A stretch of 64,000 nt of DNA from contig OY986970.1 of NCBI GenBank assembly GCA_963920575.1, forward strand, positions 19,416,170 through 19,480,169, written 5' to 3'. The stretch comes from Narthecium ossifragum. Taxonomy: Eukaryota; Streptophyta; Magnoliopsida; Dioscoreales; Nartheciaceae. The notes under the pieces are model-generated. The model was not told where the DNA came from, did no database searches, and saw only the letters and a program-made list of their open reading frames with translations. The position numbers and the translations under genes are program-made. This document shows positions 21,647-32,993 of the stretch, one piece after another. Every line of letters begins with the position of its first letter. Within the stretch, counting starts at the first letter, position 1.

Positions 21647-22881
21647 CTGATATAATATAAAATGCAGATAAAAGCAACTAAAAAGATTCTTCAAAAACAA
21701 TTCCTATGATACTATACGGGACATAAATCCCTACCAGATCTGCCTCGTACATAATTCTTCTGTGATGTTCAGTTTCTTTTCTTCTCTCATCTGAACTTCT
21801 TGCCTATTTTTATTTGGCAATTCATCTGATGTTCTGTTAATATGGATCCACGTGGCTGATTGTCACACAACATTTAGGATTTTACACTCAAACTCACAAA
21901 CAATGTCATGACTAAATCTCAACCAAAACAAGAATCAACTTCATTCATTAAACTCCAACTTCCTCTGTAAGACCACCATGCTGGTCGTGCTTCTAGCGTT
22001 TTCCTTTCTGACCCATAAACTTACAACAGCAATGAAATGGAGAGAAAACAAGGAAAATAGGACTAGCTACAAGCTACAATTCACCTTTTACATCTTTGGC
22101 ACAGAAGAACAACAACGAATATGCATATCTGACTTTCAAGATAGTCTTAAGTATTCTGGCATTATGCCCTACTGAAACCCTCGATAGCACACCATCGGTC
22201 CATCTTACATTAGCAAATCTATGCATACACTCGTCTCACTACATGAAATTGTAATCGGTGCGACGATGTTCATAGATCAGCATTTTCATGCTTGGCAGTA
22301 TTTGATGGACCATCTAATACTGTATATATGCAACCAGCATTTCATCATACCCTTCAATACCGTTCAAATGCTCACTTATCTTTCTGGATTCAAATTTACT
22401 GAAATCAGAGCAAGTAAGAGGAACCAATTGTTAATAGGAAATCTCTTCAGTCAACAGACAGGAATCTGCTAATAGTTTCATAAAAGCTATCACTCTAGAA
22501 ATTTGGTCTCCCAGAATACACAAACATCACATATGAAAAGTATCACAAAATAAAAACATCTTATTTACCACCACCATCTCCACTTAGAATCGCCAATATG
22601 ATCTATTTCGTCTTCATACCATTCAAAATTCCCATTGTCTTTTTCCCACAATTGATTCCAAAAGCAGATTCATACATTTACCATGACCAATTTAAATTAC
22701 TGCTACACAACTGTATAGAGAAGAGCTCATTCTTTTCTGCTTTTCTAGCAATAGCATTCAAAGAACAATTCACATATCAAAACCAAAAGCTCTCACAGCA
22801 AGCTTACTTGAGCTCTGAAGCCATACCTATTCGAGTCCACCAAACACCACCGCCGCCAAGGTTACACCTTTCCACCACTCC
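21647..22881. other. AT-rich stretch, probably intergenic or 3' flank
   Basis: This lies between the possible terminal exon and the stop codon of the methyltransferase gene. Reading frames are short and lack motifs. The 100-300 bases next to 22882 would hold the 3' UTR and polyadenylation signals of the methyltransferase gene; no single signal stands out. Confidence 0.4.
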
Positions 22882-23601
22882 TCACCTCCTCTTCCTAAAA
22901 ATATACACATCAGTCTCCTCGTAGGCGTAATCCGGGTGCAAATCGTCCTGCGGCACCTTCTCCACCACCGGAAAAACCCTCCTAACCAGCTCCCAAAACA
23001 ACCTATCAGCCTCCGGCGACCTCATCTGGTACCCCAACAATACCGCCCCCTCCTCCTTCACAAGCTTATGCATAGCATCCACCAAGTGGTGCACACCGTC
23101 TTCCAAGTAAACGACATCGGCGGCGATAACGAGGTCGAACGGGGGTTTTAGGGCTTGAATCTGGGCGGGGTTTTGCCAGTAAAGCTGAACGATGCGGGGG
23201 AGGGGCCGTGGCAGAGAGGAGCGGTTCCGCTTGAGATTTTGGCGGAGTGCGGGCATCACGGGGGCGACGTCGGTGAGGACGACATCGAGGCCGAGCGCGG
23301 CGAGGGCAATCCCGGAGGGGCCGCAGCCCGAGCCTAGCTCGACGCCGCGCTTGCCGTCGAACCGAAGGAGCTCCGCGTAGGGGCTGCCGACGCCGTCTCC
23401 GGAGTTAACCCAGCGATCGACGAACTTGGCAAGGACGAGGGAGCAGGGCCAAACAGAGGTGCCAACGTGCATAGTGGAGTTGTCTTGGACAAAGGAGAGA
23501 CTGCAGGTGGTAGTATTGGTGGTAACGGTGAGTTCGATCACCGGCGAGTCCGTGAACTTCATCCCCGATGCCGCCGCCGTTCTTCGGGAGGAGGTTGACA
23601 C
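22882..23601 (-). CDS. METTL21-like protein-lysine methyltransferase (Methyltransf_16 family)
   Basis: This intact, intronless gene of 239 codons is the only clearly complete host gene in the window. Residues 47-58 hold the VGTSVWPCSLVLA segment typical of METTL21-type enzymes. Residues 87-94 (VELGSGCG) form the glycine-rich S-adenosylmethionine loop, and D111 in VLTDVAP lies at the end of the next strand. DVVY (162-165) matches the DXXY signature of seven-beta-strand lysine methyltransferases, and a conserved basic/acidic C-terminal strand closes the fold. Family members methylate lysines on chaperones, elongation factors and similar cytosolic proteins; the substrate of this one cannot be told. 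No signal peptide or membrane segment is seen. The ATG at 23601 gives the full family length; an internal Met at residue 14 is an alternative. Its GC-rich coding DNA contrasts with the AT-rich flanks. Confidence 0.85.
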   Translation of the reverse strand: MSTSSRRTAAASGMKFTDSPVIELTVTTNTTTCSLSFVQDNSTMHVGTSVWPCSLVLAKFVDRWVNSGDGVGSPYAELLRFDGKRGVELGSGCGPSGIALAALGLDVVLTDVAPVMPALRQNLKRNRSSLPRPLPRIVQLYWQNPAQIQALKPPFDLVIAADVVYLEDGVHHLVDAMHKLVKEEGAVLLGYQMRSPEADRLFWELVRRVFPVVEKVPQDDLHPDYAYEETDVYIFRKRR

Positions 23602-23668
23602 GGGGTTGGCTCGTATGCGATTTGGGAGCTATTAGATCGAAACCGATAGAAACCGGGCTGTATGCCTG

Positions 23669-23675
23669 TATATAT
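23669..23675 (-). promoter_or_regulatory. Candidate TATA box of the methyltransferase gene
   Basis: ATATATA on the minus strand lies about 70 bp upstream of the start codon, giving a short 5' UTR. Two adjacent TGGGCT repeats (23675-23686, plus strand) resemble site II (TGGGCY) elements common in housekeeping plant promoters. Confidence 0.45.
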
Positions 23676-24062
23676 GGGCTGGGCTAGTCATAGTTTGGCC
23701 GTGGGCTTCGCAAATTGAGCCACGAACCCTCATAAGTCATAATGTTGTCATCGACGGGGTTCGGGGGTATGCAGTGTCTCACTTGAAGCAGGCCGATGGT
23801 TAAATCTAGACCACATATCTGAAATTAATTCAGATCAAAGGTTGAGATTGGAAGGAGAAAACTGAGTTTTTCTCAATACAATCTCAGTCATCTAAAATTT
23901 TCCTATCCCACGTTGGTTTAAAACCCATCGTCGTTTGCCCGCGAGAGACGCCGTGACCTTTCCCCTCCCTCTCTACGACAATCCAATCACCGATCAATAG
24001 CTCGGCACTCCTGCTGCTACTTTGTTGGAAGGGGAAGATCAACTATCCGAAGCACCATAAGA

Positions 24063-24161
24063 GAAGCTCTCGAGGACGTTACGACTTTGTTCTACGATGA
24101 GGATCGGAACGAGATCTACACCGGCAACAAGCAAGGTCTGATCCATGCCTGGTCCAATTAG
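24063..24161 (+). pseudogene. WD40-repeat-like gene fragment
   Basis: A 32-codon open piece reads EALEDVTTLFYDEDRNEIYT then GNKQGLIHAWSN and stops. The order aspartate-turn, IYTGN-(K/R)-QGLIH-(A/V)-W resembles one blade of a WD40 propeller. No neighbouring blades were found. It lies about 180 bp upstream of an unrelated peptidase fragment, so it is probably a captured or decayed exon. Confidence 0.35.
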
Positions 24162-24255
24162 CTGTCTAGCTGCTAATAACCTATCTTATATACATAGCAT
24201 CTCAATTTCAGAGATCAATTCCATCCCATCTTCATCTTGTGTTATATAATTTTAG

Positions 24256-24342
24256 GAGTTGTATGTAAATCATGGGGCCAAACCTTCCCATGTAATCAAG
24301 TGAAAGAAAGTATAAGAATTATTTTTTTGATTTGCTTTGTAG
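24256..24342 (+). repeat. Copy 1 of an 85-bp segment repeated at 27132-27218
   Basis: AGGAG(T/C)TGTATG(T/C)AAATCATG and the following GGGCCAAACCTTCCCATG are shared with 27132-27218, after which both copies continue AAGAAAG-GTATAAGAA and a T-rich run. The two copies bracket the peptidase exons. In the second copy the segment could read as a short exon (ELYANHGAKPSHVIQVKER) with AG and GT at its edges; copy 1 has a one-base loss that breaks this. Confidence 0.65.
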
Positions 24343-26953
24343 ATAGGCTTTGCCATCGTAGATTTGGAGCTGCATACAAAGTATGTTCCAGATGGACCGG
24401 AATCGATATATGATATTGATCAGAAAGTAGGAAGACTAACGCAAGTTATCCCTCCTCTTCTTGAGGACAGATTCTGTGAGGACCCGTCCATCTACTCCTG
24501 GGTCGACCGTCTAGGTCGGGCCCGTGGCTAGTTGTGGACCGCAATGGCAATTTGGTAAATTATACTTTGTTGGTTTGTTTCACACCCGCGTGGTGCACAC
24601 ACATAGCCCTATGTTTGATTTATGTGTTTGCTAGAACCTTAGGCGGGCTTCGGATCGAAAGATCCAAGCTCGGGCGCGTGAAAGCTTGTCTTTAGGACAG
24701 CTGGCGGCCCGTGTGCGATCGGTCGCTCCTGGGAGCTATCGTTCGGACCTGTGTCGGTTGTCTGAATAAGGACATGGCTGACGTGTCCGGATAAGAACGT
24801 GAATCGACTTAGTCCGGCCCAGGACTCAAGCCTATAAGTAACCGAGACCTCCTTTGTTTTTTCGGTTTTTCTTCTCCTCTCCTCCTACCTTAGAAATTCT
24901 CATTTGGAGCTTGATCCAGCGGCTTGGGAGGCTTGCCAGGAGCTAGAGGAAGAGATCTACACCCTCCTTGAACGGTTTGATTGGGAATCAAACGTAGATT
25001 AACATAGTTTGGTAGGTTTCTACATTAATTCCTTAGATTAGGTGTTTTTTTGTGGTTTTGTTTGATTGTTCTTCAATTAAAGTATGCTAGCTGATGCTTG
25101 ATAGCTTGATTATCACATGATTAAAGTTTGGTAGGATTTGGTTTTGTTTTGATATGGATTTAAGCAAGATTTCATTATGTTATTTTCGGATTTTCTGGTT
25201 TAATTAGAACAGTGGTGTTCTAACGTGATTTCCGAGTTGTCCGTGTATGATCTAGGTTGGTGTTCTGAATTAAAGTTATAGATCTATGAGTTAGCTTTCA
25301 TTCCCAACCGGTTTCATGATTGTTGGATTTACGTACAAGTTCTGGTGAATTAAATGGATTGTCTGTGCTGAAACAGGACAGTTACCTTGATTAGTGTAAT
25401 TAAGTGGTTTTTAATTATTTAATTAAGTTGATTCTTGGCTACAATGATCTTGATGATCTTTGGAAGAGATATGAAAATTTTGGTTTTAATCCAATTTATT
25501 TTCAATGGAATATTGATTGATTTATCAAATCTGGAGTTTTACCAAAATTGTAAGTTTTGATCAACTTTCGTTTATCCGATTGATCTGGTTTTTGGATATG
25601 TGATTCGGGGTGTTCCGTTGAGTGGGGATATTAAGTTTAGTATCAATCGAATGGTTAGATTGATAATTATGATTTTCCAGAGTTAGTAGATCATATGCTC
25701 TAATTGGATAAATTGAGCTATTCGTTATCGCATCAGAATAATGTTATTATATCTGCGTAGGCCCTGTGCTTGGCATGTGGTTGAACCAAGGGGGTCGCAC
25801 CCATTGGGATGTGTAGAATAAAATGTGCATTTTATCTAAACCCTTGCCATGTTCACCCTTGGCAAGCTGTGTGCTGCGCCTAGCCATGTGTAATAATTGG
25901 CATATTGTTGCATGCCTGAATTGTTATTTATGTGTATGATCATGCATGGCTTTGTTTGCATTAGATGCATAAGAATAGGGCGTGTGCAATGGGTTGATCG
26001 CCGATCCAAGGCTTTCGGGTAGCTCGGATCTAGCTCTAGGACCGTGATGAGTAGCGTGGTCCAGGATCGAATAGTAGTATTCAGTCGATATCGATGATAG
26101 GCTTAGATGACTTGAATACATGTTGATCGATGATTTAGAGGTCGTCTCGGCCTCGAGCTGATTCTGAGGTGTAGCCGGTGTCCGGTGTTCTATGACTCTT
26201 GAGTAGAGGGTGTGCCTACTCAGCGATGTCGGTTCCCACCTAGCAGTGCCGATTTCCTGTTTGTGGGTCTATAGTGTTGGTTTCCTGCATTCAGGGACAC
26301 GCGGTGGGGTTATGGGGGGCCTGTGTAGACCCAGGCTTGCTTGGGGGTGACACTGTTGTGTTCCTTCCTTTCTGTGTGTCATAGTGTAGAACCTTACTGA
26401 GCTTAATTGCTCACTCCTACCCGGGCTGCGTTTTGCAAGTGCAGGCGTTAGCTCTTCCTCGGTGGCCTCTACTGGGCAGGTGTTTGGTGGCGCGGCGGCG
26501 TCTGGCGGTGCTTGAGGAGCGGTGATCGTTGTCTGTACCCTTTTTGTTTATTTAGCCTCCTACGGTTGTATGTTGTATAAATGTTAACCCTTTTGAGGAT
26601 TTGAATTTATCTTATTATATTATTGAGGCTTGGAAATATTGTTAAATAAGGGTGCTTATGAATTGTTTAGGGAGACCAATAGATTAGAGGGAACCATTGC
26701 CAAAATTATTCCGCATTCAGTTATGTTCCGGTTCGCGTCGTCCGGCCCGGTTGGGCCTTCGCGGGTCAGGACGTGATGGATTCCTTTGCGGTTTCAACCA
26801 TATATTTGGAGGTTTGATTACACAATGTTCTTGATTCGTGTTTGTAACTTTTTGGTAGTTTCAAGCTGTCTCTTTGCTTATGTCTTTGCTGCTCTTTCAT
26901 TTTTTCTGCCTCCATGTAGGGGTGGATATGCAGCTGGATACTATAGTTACAAG
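24343..26953 (+). pseudogene. M3-family oligopeptidase (organellar oligopeptidase/TOP-like) pseudogene split by a solo LTR
   Basis: A first exon after an acceptor AG (24341-24342) reads GFAIVDLELHTKYVP and QVIPPLLEDRF, then is interrupted at 24474 by an LTR and resumes at 26784 with LCGFNHIFG up to a splice donor GT at 26812. A second exon (26920-26953) reads GGYAAGYYSYK and ends at GT 26954. This order is the conserved C-terminal part of plant M3 zinc oligopeptidases, which degrade short peptides in plastids, mitochondria or cytosol. The HEXXH catalytic exon and the final C-terminal exon are not in the window, and the phase of the two exons does not match by one base, so a frameshift adds to the insertion. 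Confidence 0.78.
24475..26778 (+). mobile_element. Solo LTR (type A) inside a peptidase exon, TSD GATTC
   Basis: It begins TGTGAGGACCCG and ends with the type-A block (GGTTCGCGTC...GGTCAGGACGTGATG), flanked by GATTC at 24470-24474 and 26779-26783. Removing it restores continuity of the conserved peptidase codons. It contains the conserved terminal module (about 24545-24602), a TATA-like CCTATAAGTA (24830-24839), and the CTCACTCCTACCC...TTTTGCAAGTGCAGG module (about 26421-26458). The last base pair is TG instead of CA. Confidence 0.92.
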
Positions 26954-27407
26954 GTACATCAGAAACCTTCTTCACTATTATTGAGTCCTTGTCAGTGTTT
27001 TTGTACTATTTTCGAATGAGTCTCTTCACTTTATTGTTTTGCTGCGTCACTGACCTCATCTTGTTTGGAAAGGGCTTTGTTAGTGATATACGTTATTTTC
27101 TTCTTTACGTTTATCAAGCACCATTGCAATTTTAGGAGCTGTATGCAAATCATGGGGCCAAACCTTCCCATGTAATCCAAGTCAAAGAAAGGTATAAGAA
27201 ATTTTTATTTGATTTGTTTGCCATTTAGTGCATCGACGAAGGGTATATATATATATATAGCACATCTCTTTCCATCAGCTTAGAAATATTTTTTTCCTTT
27301 TTCCTTACAATGGAGTGCTGCAGCTCTGCATGCAGATTGACAATATAGAAAGCATAATAGAGAGTTTCATCTTCAGCACACAAAACATTACAAAGAGCAG
27401 CAGAAAT
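26954..27407. other. Intron-like sequence between the peptidase exons and the Athila element
   Basis: This is AT-rich sequence with T-rich tracts and a short TA repeat (27245-27259). It includes the second copy of the 85-bp segment (27132-27218). No other gene was seen. The last bases GAAAT (27403-27407) are one half of the Athila element's target duplication. Confidence 0.5.
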
Positions 27408-27767
27408 TAATGAGTGCATGAAAGTACAGTCTTATAATCATCTTAATTGTTAAATTCTTTGGCCTTAATCAACCTCTTAGTACTATTTTTACACTTATAT
27501 GTTGCTTCACAAAGATTGGTTGAAAAATATATGAAATTGGAATTAAATGGAGCAAAGAAACTGAAAAGATTACATGGGTCAACTTGGAAGATTAAACTGT
27601 ACATTCTCATGAAAAACCAGATGATGCTCCACATATAATTGGAAAGATCTTGAAGTCTAGTATATGGAGAATTTTACGGTTCATGATTCCGAGTTTATTA
27701 GAGGAAGTTACAGTATTTTTAGTACAAATGGCGCAGCGCTGAATGGTAAAAGAAACTGGCGGTCGAC

Positions 27768-29210
27768 TGATCGCTCACAAACGCGTCGTTAAAACGTTGC
27801 AAACTCAATCAAGAATAAAATTTATAAACCCTTATTCCAAATACTAAACTATGGGGTAGAATAGTGATAAAATACGGGATCGAACCACAGGGAAAACTTT
27901 GATTACGAATGAGAAACCAGAATTAAATCTCGGAACTCTAAACTTAAAGCGAAAAGGATTGATTCGGATTTTTGGAACTGATTAATTAAAACTAATTAAG
28001 AAAGCGATGTAAAAAGGTTGAAATATATTAATGAGAGAAAACCTGGGGATTACTCAATCCACTTTAGTTTCACTTCATGTATTCTCTAGTTATCCTCTTG
28101 TTTTCTTATCTAGACATTATAGATTCATAGCTTCTTAAGCTTACATGAATCCCTAATAGAAGGTGAGCGTTTTCCAAAGGCATATTTTATCTTCGATTAG
28201 CATAGATTGTCTTCGGAGTAACCTTAGCACAAGCTATCGTCACTATGGATAAAATATCTCATCGGTTATTCACAAACCACATAAAAACCATCACATAGAT
28301 CTCTACCATCAATCACCGAAATCAAGTAGGACTAAAAATACATCAAGGAACTCTGTTCCCTCAACTCTTTTATCATTAAAACCAAATCTATAAGATCATG
28401 TTCAGAAAAAGAATACAAGATTCAACTAGAAAAATACAAGGAAGATCTACTAAAGCTTCATGAGATCCCTAAGTATTGAAATTAGCCACTCATCTTTGTT
28501 ATGGAAGCCATAGATTGGATGAAAAACGGTTGGGATCCACGCTGCAACTCCATCTTCTCCAGAGAATCCTCCAAACCCTAATTCTCTCTTTTCTCTCTAT
28601 GGGGACCTCCAATTTTCAGCTAGCAAACACCTTCTTATAGGTGAATTCTCGGAATTAAGGTTTTAGGTTGAGTTGGACCTCTAGTGCAACTCAGATTTCT
28701 TGGTTTAATCCTGACAACCTCTTCCTGTCTCAACTTGGTTCAACCCGTCCAGAATTTGGAAATATGCTCAACATAAAAGATGTATATTATGACGTTTTCT
28801 GTCCTGTTACGAAGATGTGACATTATTTGGACTTATCTTGTATATTTGACGAATATTCTCCTGAGCATCGACGGACCAGTTTCCCGGCATCTGTTTATCT
28901 TCATATTCTTGAACACTGCTATTAATGTGTCCAAAATCTCACAAAGTGTCCAACATGAAAGTTGTTCATCTTAAAGTCTTCTATAAGCCCTCCAAATTTC
29001 AAGAATTTACGATTTATCTGGAGAATTTGGTGAATTCTTTTCAAACTGACAGCAGAGCGGCTTAATTTCCACATATTAGTCTTTTTCTGTATTTTCTAAC
29101 TTGAATCTTCATTAAATCTGAAATCAATTAACAAACTATCAAATACAAACACTCTCGGACTAACAAATGTAAATTAAGGGGTTTAAGTATGAATATTTAG
29201 TGACTCATCA
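27768..29210 (-). mobile_element. Solo LTR of a second Athila-like family, TSD TCGAC
   Basis: It begins TGATCG and ends ACTCATCA, flanked by TCGAC at 27763-27767 and 29211-29215. Read on the minus strand it starts TGATGAGTCAC, similar to the TGATGAGTGCATG start of the host element. Near its other end it carries AAATACGGGATCGAACCACAG (split by mutation; about 27875-27896), typical of LTR ends in this group and here in the orientation assigned. It inserted in the centre of a GGCGGTCGACCGCC palindrome of the host LTR. Confidence 0.88.
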
Positions 29211-29367
29211 TCGACCGCCGCATCATCGGCCGGATCGACCATCGCATCATCCGTCAGATCAACCGTGAGGCTCTGTCACAAAAGAGGCTTCCCAGGGTCA
29301 ATGCGTAGATCGACCGCAAGCGTAAATAGGAAACCGAATCGAACTCGAGTTTAAGACTTTTGGAGCC

Positions 29368-29375
29368 TATAAATA
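29368..29375 (+). promoter_or_regulatory. TATA box of the Athila-type 5' LTR
   Basis: TATAAATA follows GGAGCC and the same box occurs in the 3' LTR at 37097-37104. It lies just downstream of the GGTCGACC-type palindrome cluster. Confidence 0.7.
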
Positions 29376-30248
29376 GGAAACTTAGGGTTATTCAAAGAGA
29401 GCTTTTTGAGAGGACTTTTCTGGAGCATCTGGAGGAGAGGAAGTTACGTTAGGGTTTTGTTTTCTTCGTATTTCTTTCCTTATTTTTCCATGAACACTTT
29501 TGTTGTCTTCATGATGCACATGAGTGGCTAGTTTCTTTTCTAAGGTATCGATGTAGCCTAACAGAATCATTCTATATTATTGAATCATGCTTATTTAATC
29601 AATTTATATTATTTGTTTCATTCATTATTATAACTGAGACCTTAAATACCTTTATCTGGCCAATAGAAGTATTATAGATTGTTTTATGTAAGATTAAGTG
29701 AGGGGTCATTCCCTAATCTTGCAGGATCTATGAATGCATGAGTTTATATCGAAGCCAGGTTCAAGCTAAGACAATTCTTGGTTCATAATTGTTCTTCAGA
29801 GCTTAATAGATTCTTGATTGACACTTAGCTATGGGTTCATTAGCAAGAGTTAATTGAGGGTACTTGGTGAAGACCGCGATCAAACGGATCATCATACCGG
29901 AAGACCGAACCCTTGGAATTAAACTGAGATTTTGTTGATTCAATGCATAGAATGAGGATGTTATGGTGAAATCGGAACATTAGTCTCCATCCATTATATT
30001 TCTATCATTTTCTTATTTCGGTATTAGATCTTCTATTTTCAGTACTTCGTATTTCTTACTTCACTTTCCTTATTTTCTTTACTTTCTGTTCTTTTTTAGT
30101 ATTTAACTCCAATAATCTTTACAAATCCTTATGGGTACGATACTCGTCTTGCTACTATACTGACCACACTGATTCTATACTTACGAGATATAAAATTTAT
30201 TCATTTTATTAGTAGTGAATGCAAGGTCGTTGATTACAGAAAGAAAAG

Positions 30249-31650
30249 TTGTTGCTCTTGAACGCTAAACTAGGTCAAATTAGGAGTAATAAGAGATCTA
30301 ACAAAGACAACATGTCCACATCAGATCTAGGAGTTCAAGAGGAGGAAAAAGAGAAAATGGAGCTTAATAATAATGCATGTCCTCTGGAGGAGTATGTGAG
30401 GCCTACTATTTCTACCTCACTTTCATGCATTGTGTTACCCGCAGAGGCTAGGAATTATGAATTAAAAATCTACATTTTTCTATGCTTCTTGAATTTGATG
30501 GTTTACCTTCTGAAGATGCACTGACTTTTGTGAAAGATTATTATGCTACAATTCAGACTTTTCCTCTAGCTGGCATTACTTAAGATCAACTGAGGATGCG
30601 ATGTTTTTCTTATATCCCGAAGGATAAAACTAAGAGATGGCTGATGTCATTGTCTCCTGAATCACTCACTGATTAGGATTCAATTTATAACAAATTTGTC
30701 AGCAAATTTTATTCCCATGCCATGACTACCAACTTGAGGAGGCAAATTCCAAATTTTCAGCAAGCTGATGGAGAACCATTCCATGAAGCATGGGGTAGAT
30801 TTAAAATGCTTTTGATGCAATGTCCCCATCGTAATTACTCGCTAGAAAATCAGATGTAATATTTTTATGATGGACTAAATCTTTCTTGTCTGACTATAAC
30901 AGATAATGCTGCAGGTGGAGCGATGTTCAAAAAGACACCACCAGAGGCATATGAAATTTATGAGATGATGGGATCCAACTCGCAGCAGAGGGACACGAGG
31001 AATAAGGTGAGAGGCATCTATGAGCTAAACCAAAACGATGATATGGCAAGGCAGATTGTAGCCTTCAACAAGAAGATAGACGCGATGATGCCCACACAAG
31101 CAAAATCGGTTGAGGTTTGTTCAATTTGCAATATTGTTGGTCATAGGTTTGATTCATTTATATGTCCAAGAACAAGCTAATTTGATAAATGCTTATAACC
31201 CGAGACCTAGATTTCAACCTTATGCAAATACTTACAATCATGGTTGGAGGAAGCATCCTAATTTTTCATGGAAAAATACTGCTAATGTTAGTATGCCTTC
31301 TGCTAATCAGTCTAACCCACCTGTTAAGTCATCTTTAGAAGTGACTATGTTAGCTTTTATGCAGAAAATAGACTTAAAGATGGAACGACAAGATTCGACA
31401 ATTGTTCAACATGAAGCAGCATTGAAGAATGCGGTAGCATCCACTGGAAAGTTAGAAGTTCAAGTATGACAGCTTGCAGATGTTGTACGAGCCCATGTTC
31501 CAGGCAAATTTCCAAGCCAACCTGAGGAAGCGAAAGCAGTTACAGTTCTTCATTCAGGTAAGATAATTGATAATAAGATTAATGCTAAAGTTACTAATGA
31601 GTGTAGTGATGATAAAATTGAGGAAGTCGAGAGGGAGGAGACCTCGAAAA
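30249..31650 (+). pseudogene. GAG region of the Athila-type element
   Basis: An N-terminal stretch (PLEEYVRPTIS, CIVLPAEARNYELK) matches Athila GAG proteins. After a frameshift near 30470 the capsid region continues with LEFDGLPSEDA, then RRQIPNFQQADGEPFHEAWG and a YDGLN motif. AAGGAMFKKTPPEAYEIYE (about 30909-30965) is followed by a knuckle-like CSICNIVGH...C. Stops are TAA 30581, TAG 30674, TAA 30857 and TGA 31467, with a second frameshift near 31170. The C-terminal part reads QLADVVRAHVPGKFPSQPEE. The protein would form the particle core; this copy is dead. Confidence 0.85.
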
Positions 31651-32993
31651 GGCCATTGAAGGCCACATCTATTTCTGAGCATGAAAAAAGAGCAATTTTA
31701 GATCTTGAGGTTCATCACAACATTACTCCTACACCATATGTGCCACCGGTTCCTTTTCCAGACAACTTGAAGAAAGCCAAAATTGATAAGTCATATTCTG
31801 AAATTTATGATATTTTATCTAAGGTTAATGTGAACTTACCATTACTTGATGTGATTAGGAACATGCCAGCCTTTTCAAAGTTCTTCAAGGAACTAAGCAC
31901 TTATAAGCGTAAGTATGAACCTCATGAAAAGATGATGGTTTCAGAGACGGTAAGCGGAGTACTACAAAGGAAGCTTCTACCCAAGCTTAAGGATCCAGGG
32001 AGTTTTAACATTAGTATTACTGTTGGTGATACAAAAATAGGGGAGGCAATGCTTGGTTTAGGAGCCAGTGTTAATTTGATGTCTTATTCTGTTTTCCTTC
32101 AGTTAGGTGTGGGTGAATTAAAACCTACTATGATGTCTCTATAACTTACAGATCGTTCAATTAAGTATCCATTAGGCATTGTAGAAGACATTTTAGTACA
32201 AGTTGATAAGTTAATTATTCATGCTGATTTTGTGATATTGGATATGGATGATGCACCTTTGAATGATAGAAATTTACCTATTTTGTTGGGACGTCCATTT
32301 ATGGCCACAACCAAGACTATGATCAATGTGCAGGATGGTAAGCTCAACATGACAGTTTTAGGTGAAACTGTTGAATTTAAAGTATTTGAATTTATGTCCT
32401 ATCCTTCAAACTCTTTTGATTGTTTCTCAATAGATGTTTTAGATTCATTGGAGTTTTCTAATTTCATGCAGGAGCAAGTTAAGACTACATTGGAAGCGGC
32501 ATTGACGATGGAAAATGATGACTTGTATAGTTACGAGGGAGTAAAGGAGGTTATAGCAGCCCTTGAGGCATTGCAACCATATTCCCCTGATGGATCTCGG
32601 TTAGATATGCTAAATAACTCTTATTCTAAAATGGTTTCATCAATAGTTTCCCTACCAAAGCTTGAGTTAAAACCTCTTCCTTCTAATCTGAAATATGCAT
32701 ATCTTGGTGAGAATGAAACCTTTCCTTTGATTATTGCTTCTGACATTACTCCATTGGAAGAGGAAAAATTATTGAGAGTTCTTAGGGAGCATAAAACTAT
32801 AATAGGTTGGACAATTGCATATATTAAAGGAGTAAGTCCTACTATATCCATGCATCACATTATGTTGGAAGAGGACGCCAAACCTATAAGGGACGCCCAT
32901 CATCGCCTTAATCCAAACATGAAAGAAGTTGTTCGGGCAGAGGTTCTAAAGCTACTTGATGTTGGCGTTATATATCCTATCGCTTACAGCAAA
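31651..32993 (+). pseudogene. Protease and start of reverse transcriptase, Athila-type element
   Basis: The protease region (about 32000-32390) has the conserved GASVNLMSYSVFLQLGVGEL and LPILLGRPFMATTKT motifs. The catalytic aspartate expected two residues before the GAS triplet is glycine (codon GGT at 32055-32057). TAA at 32142 interrupts the domain. The reverse transcriptase N-terminus (RDAHHRLNPNMKEVVRAEVL, LLDVGVIYPI) follows and is stopped by TGA at 32994, where a Trp is expected. Confidence 0.85.

Larger units (their letters stand above)
27408..30206 (+). repeat. 5' LTR of the Athila-type element, interrupted
   Basis: Parts 27408-27767 and 29216-30206 align with 36504-37935. The right edge is approximate because the last bases differ between the LTRs. 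A TATAAATA box lies at 29368-29375. A convincing primer-binding site after the LTR was not found. Confidence 0.8.

Noticed and set aside
23940..24060. Upstream coding exon joined to the WD40-like piece
   Set aside because: The frame contains stops and the peptide has no recognisable motif.
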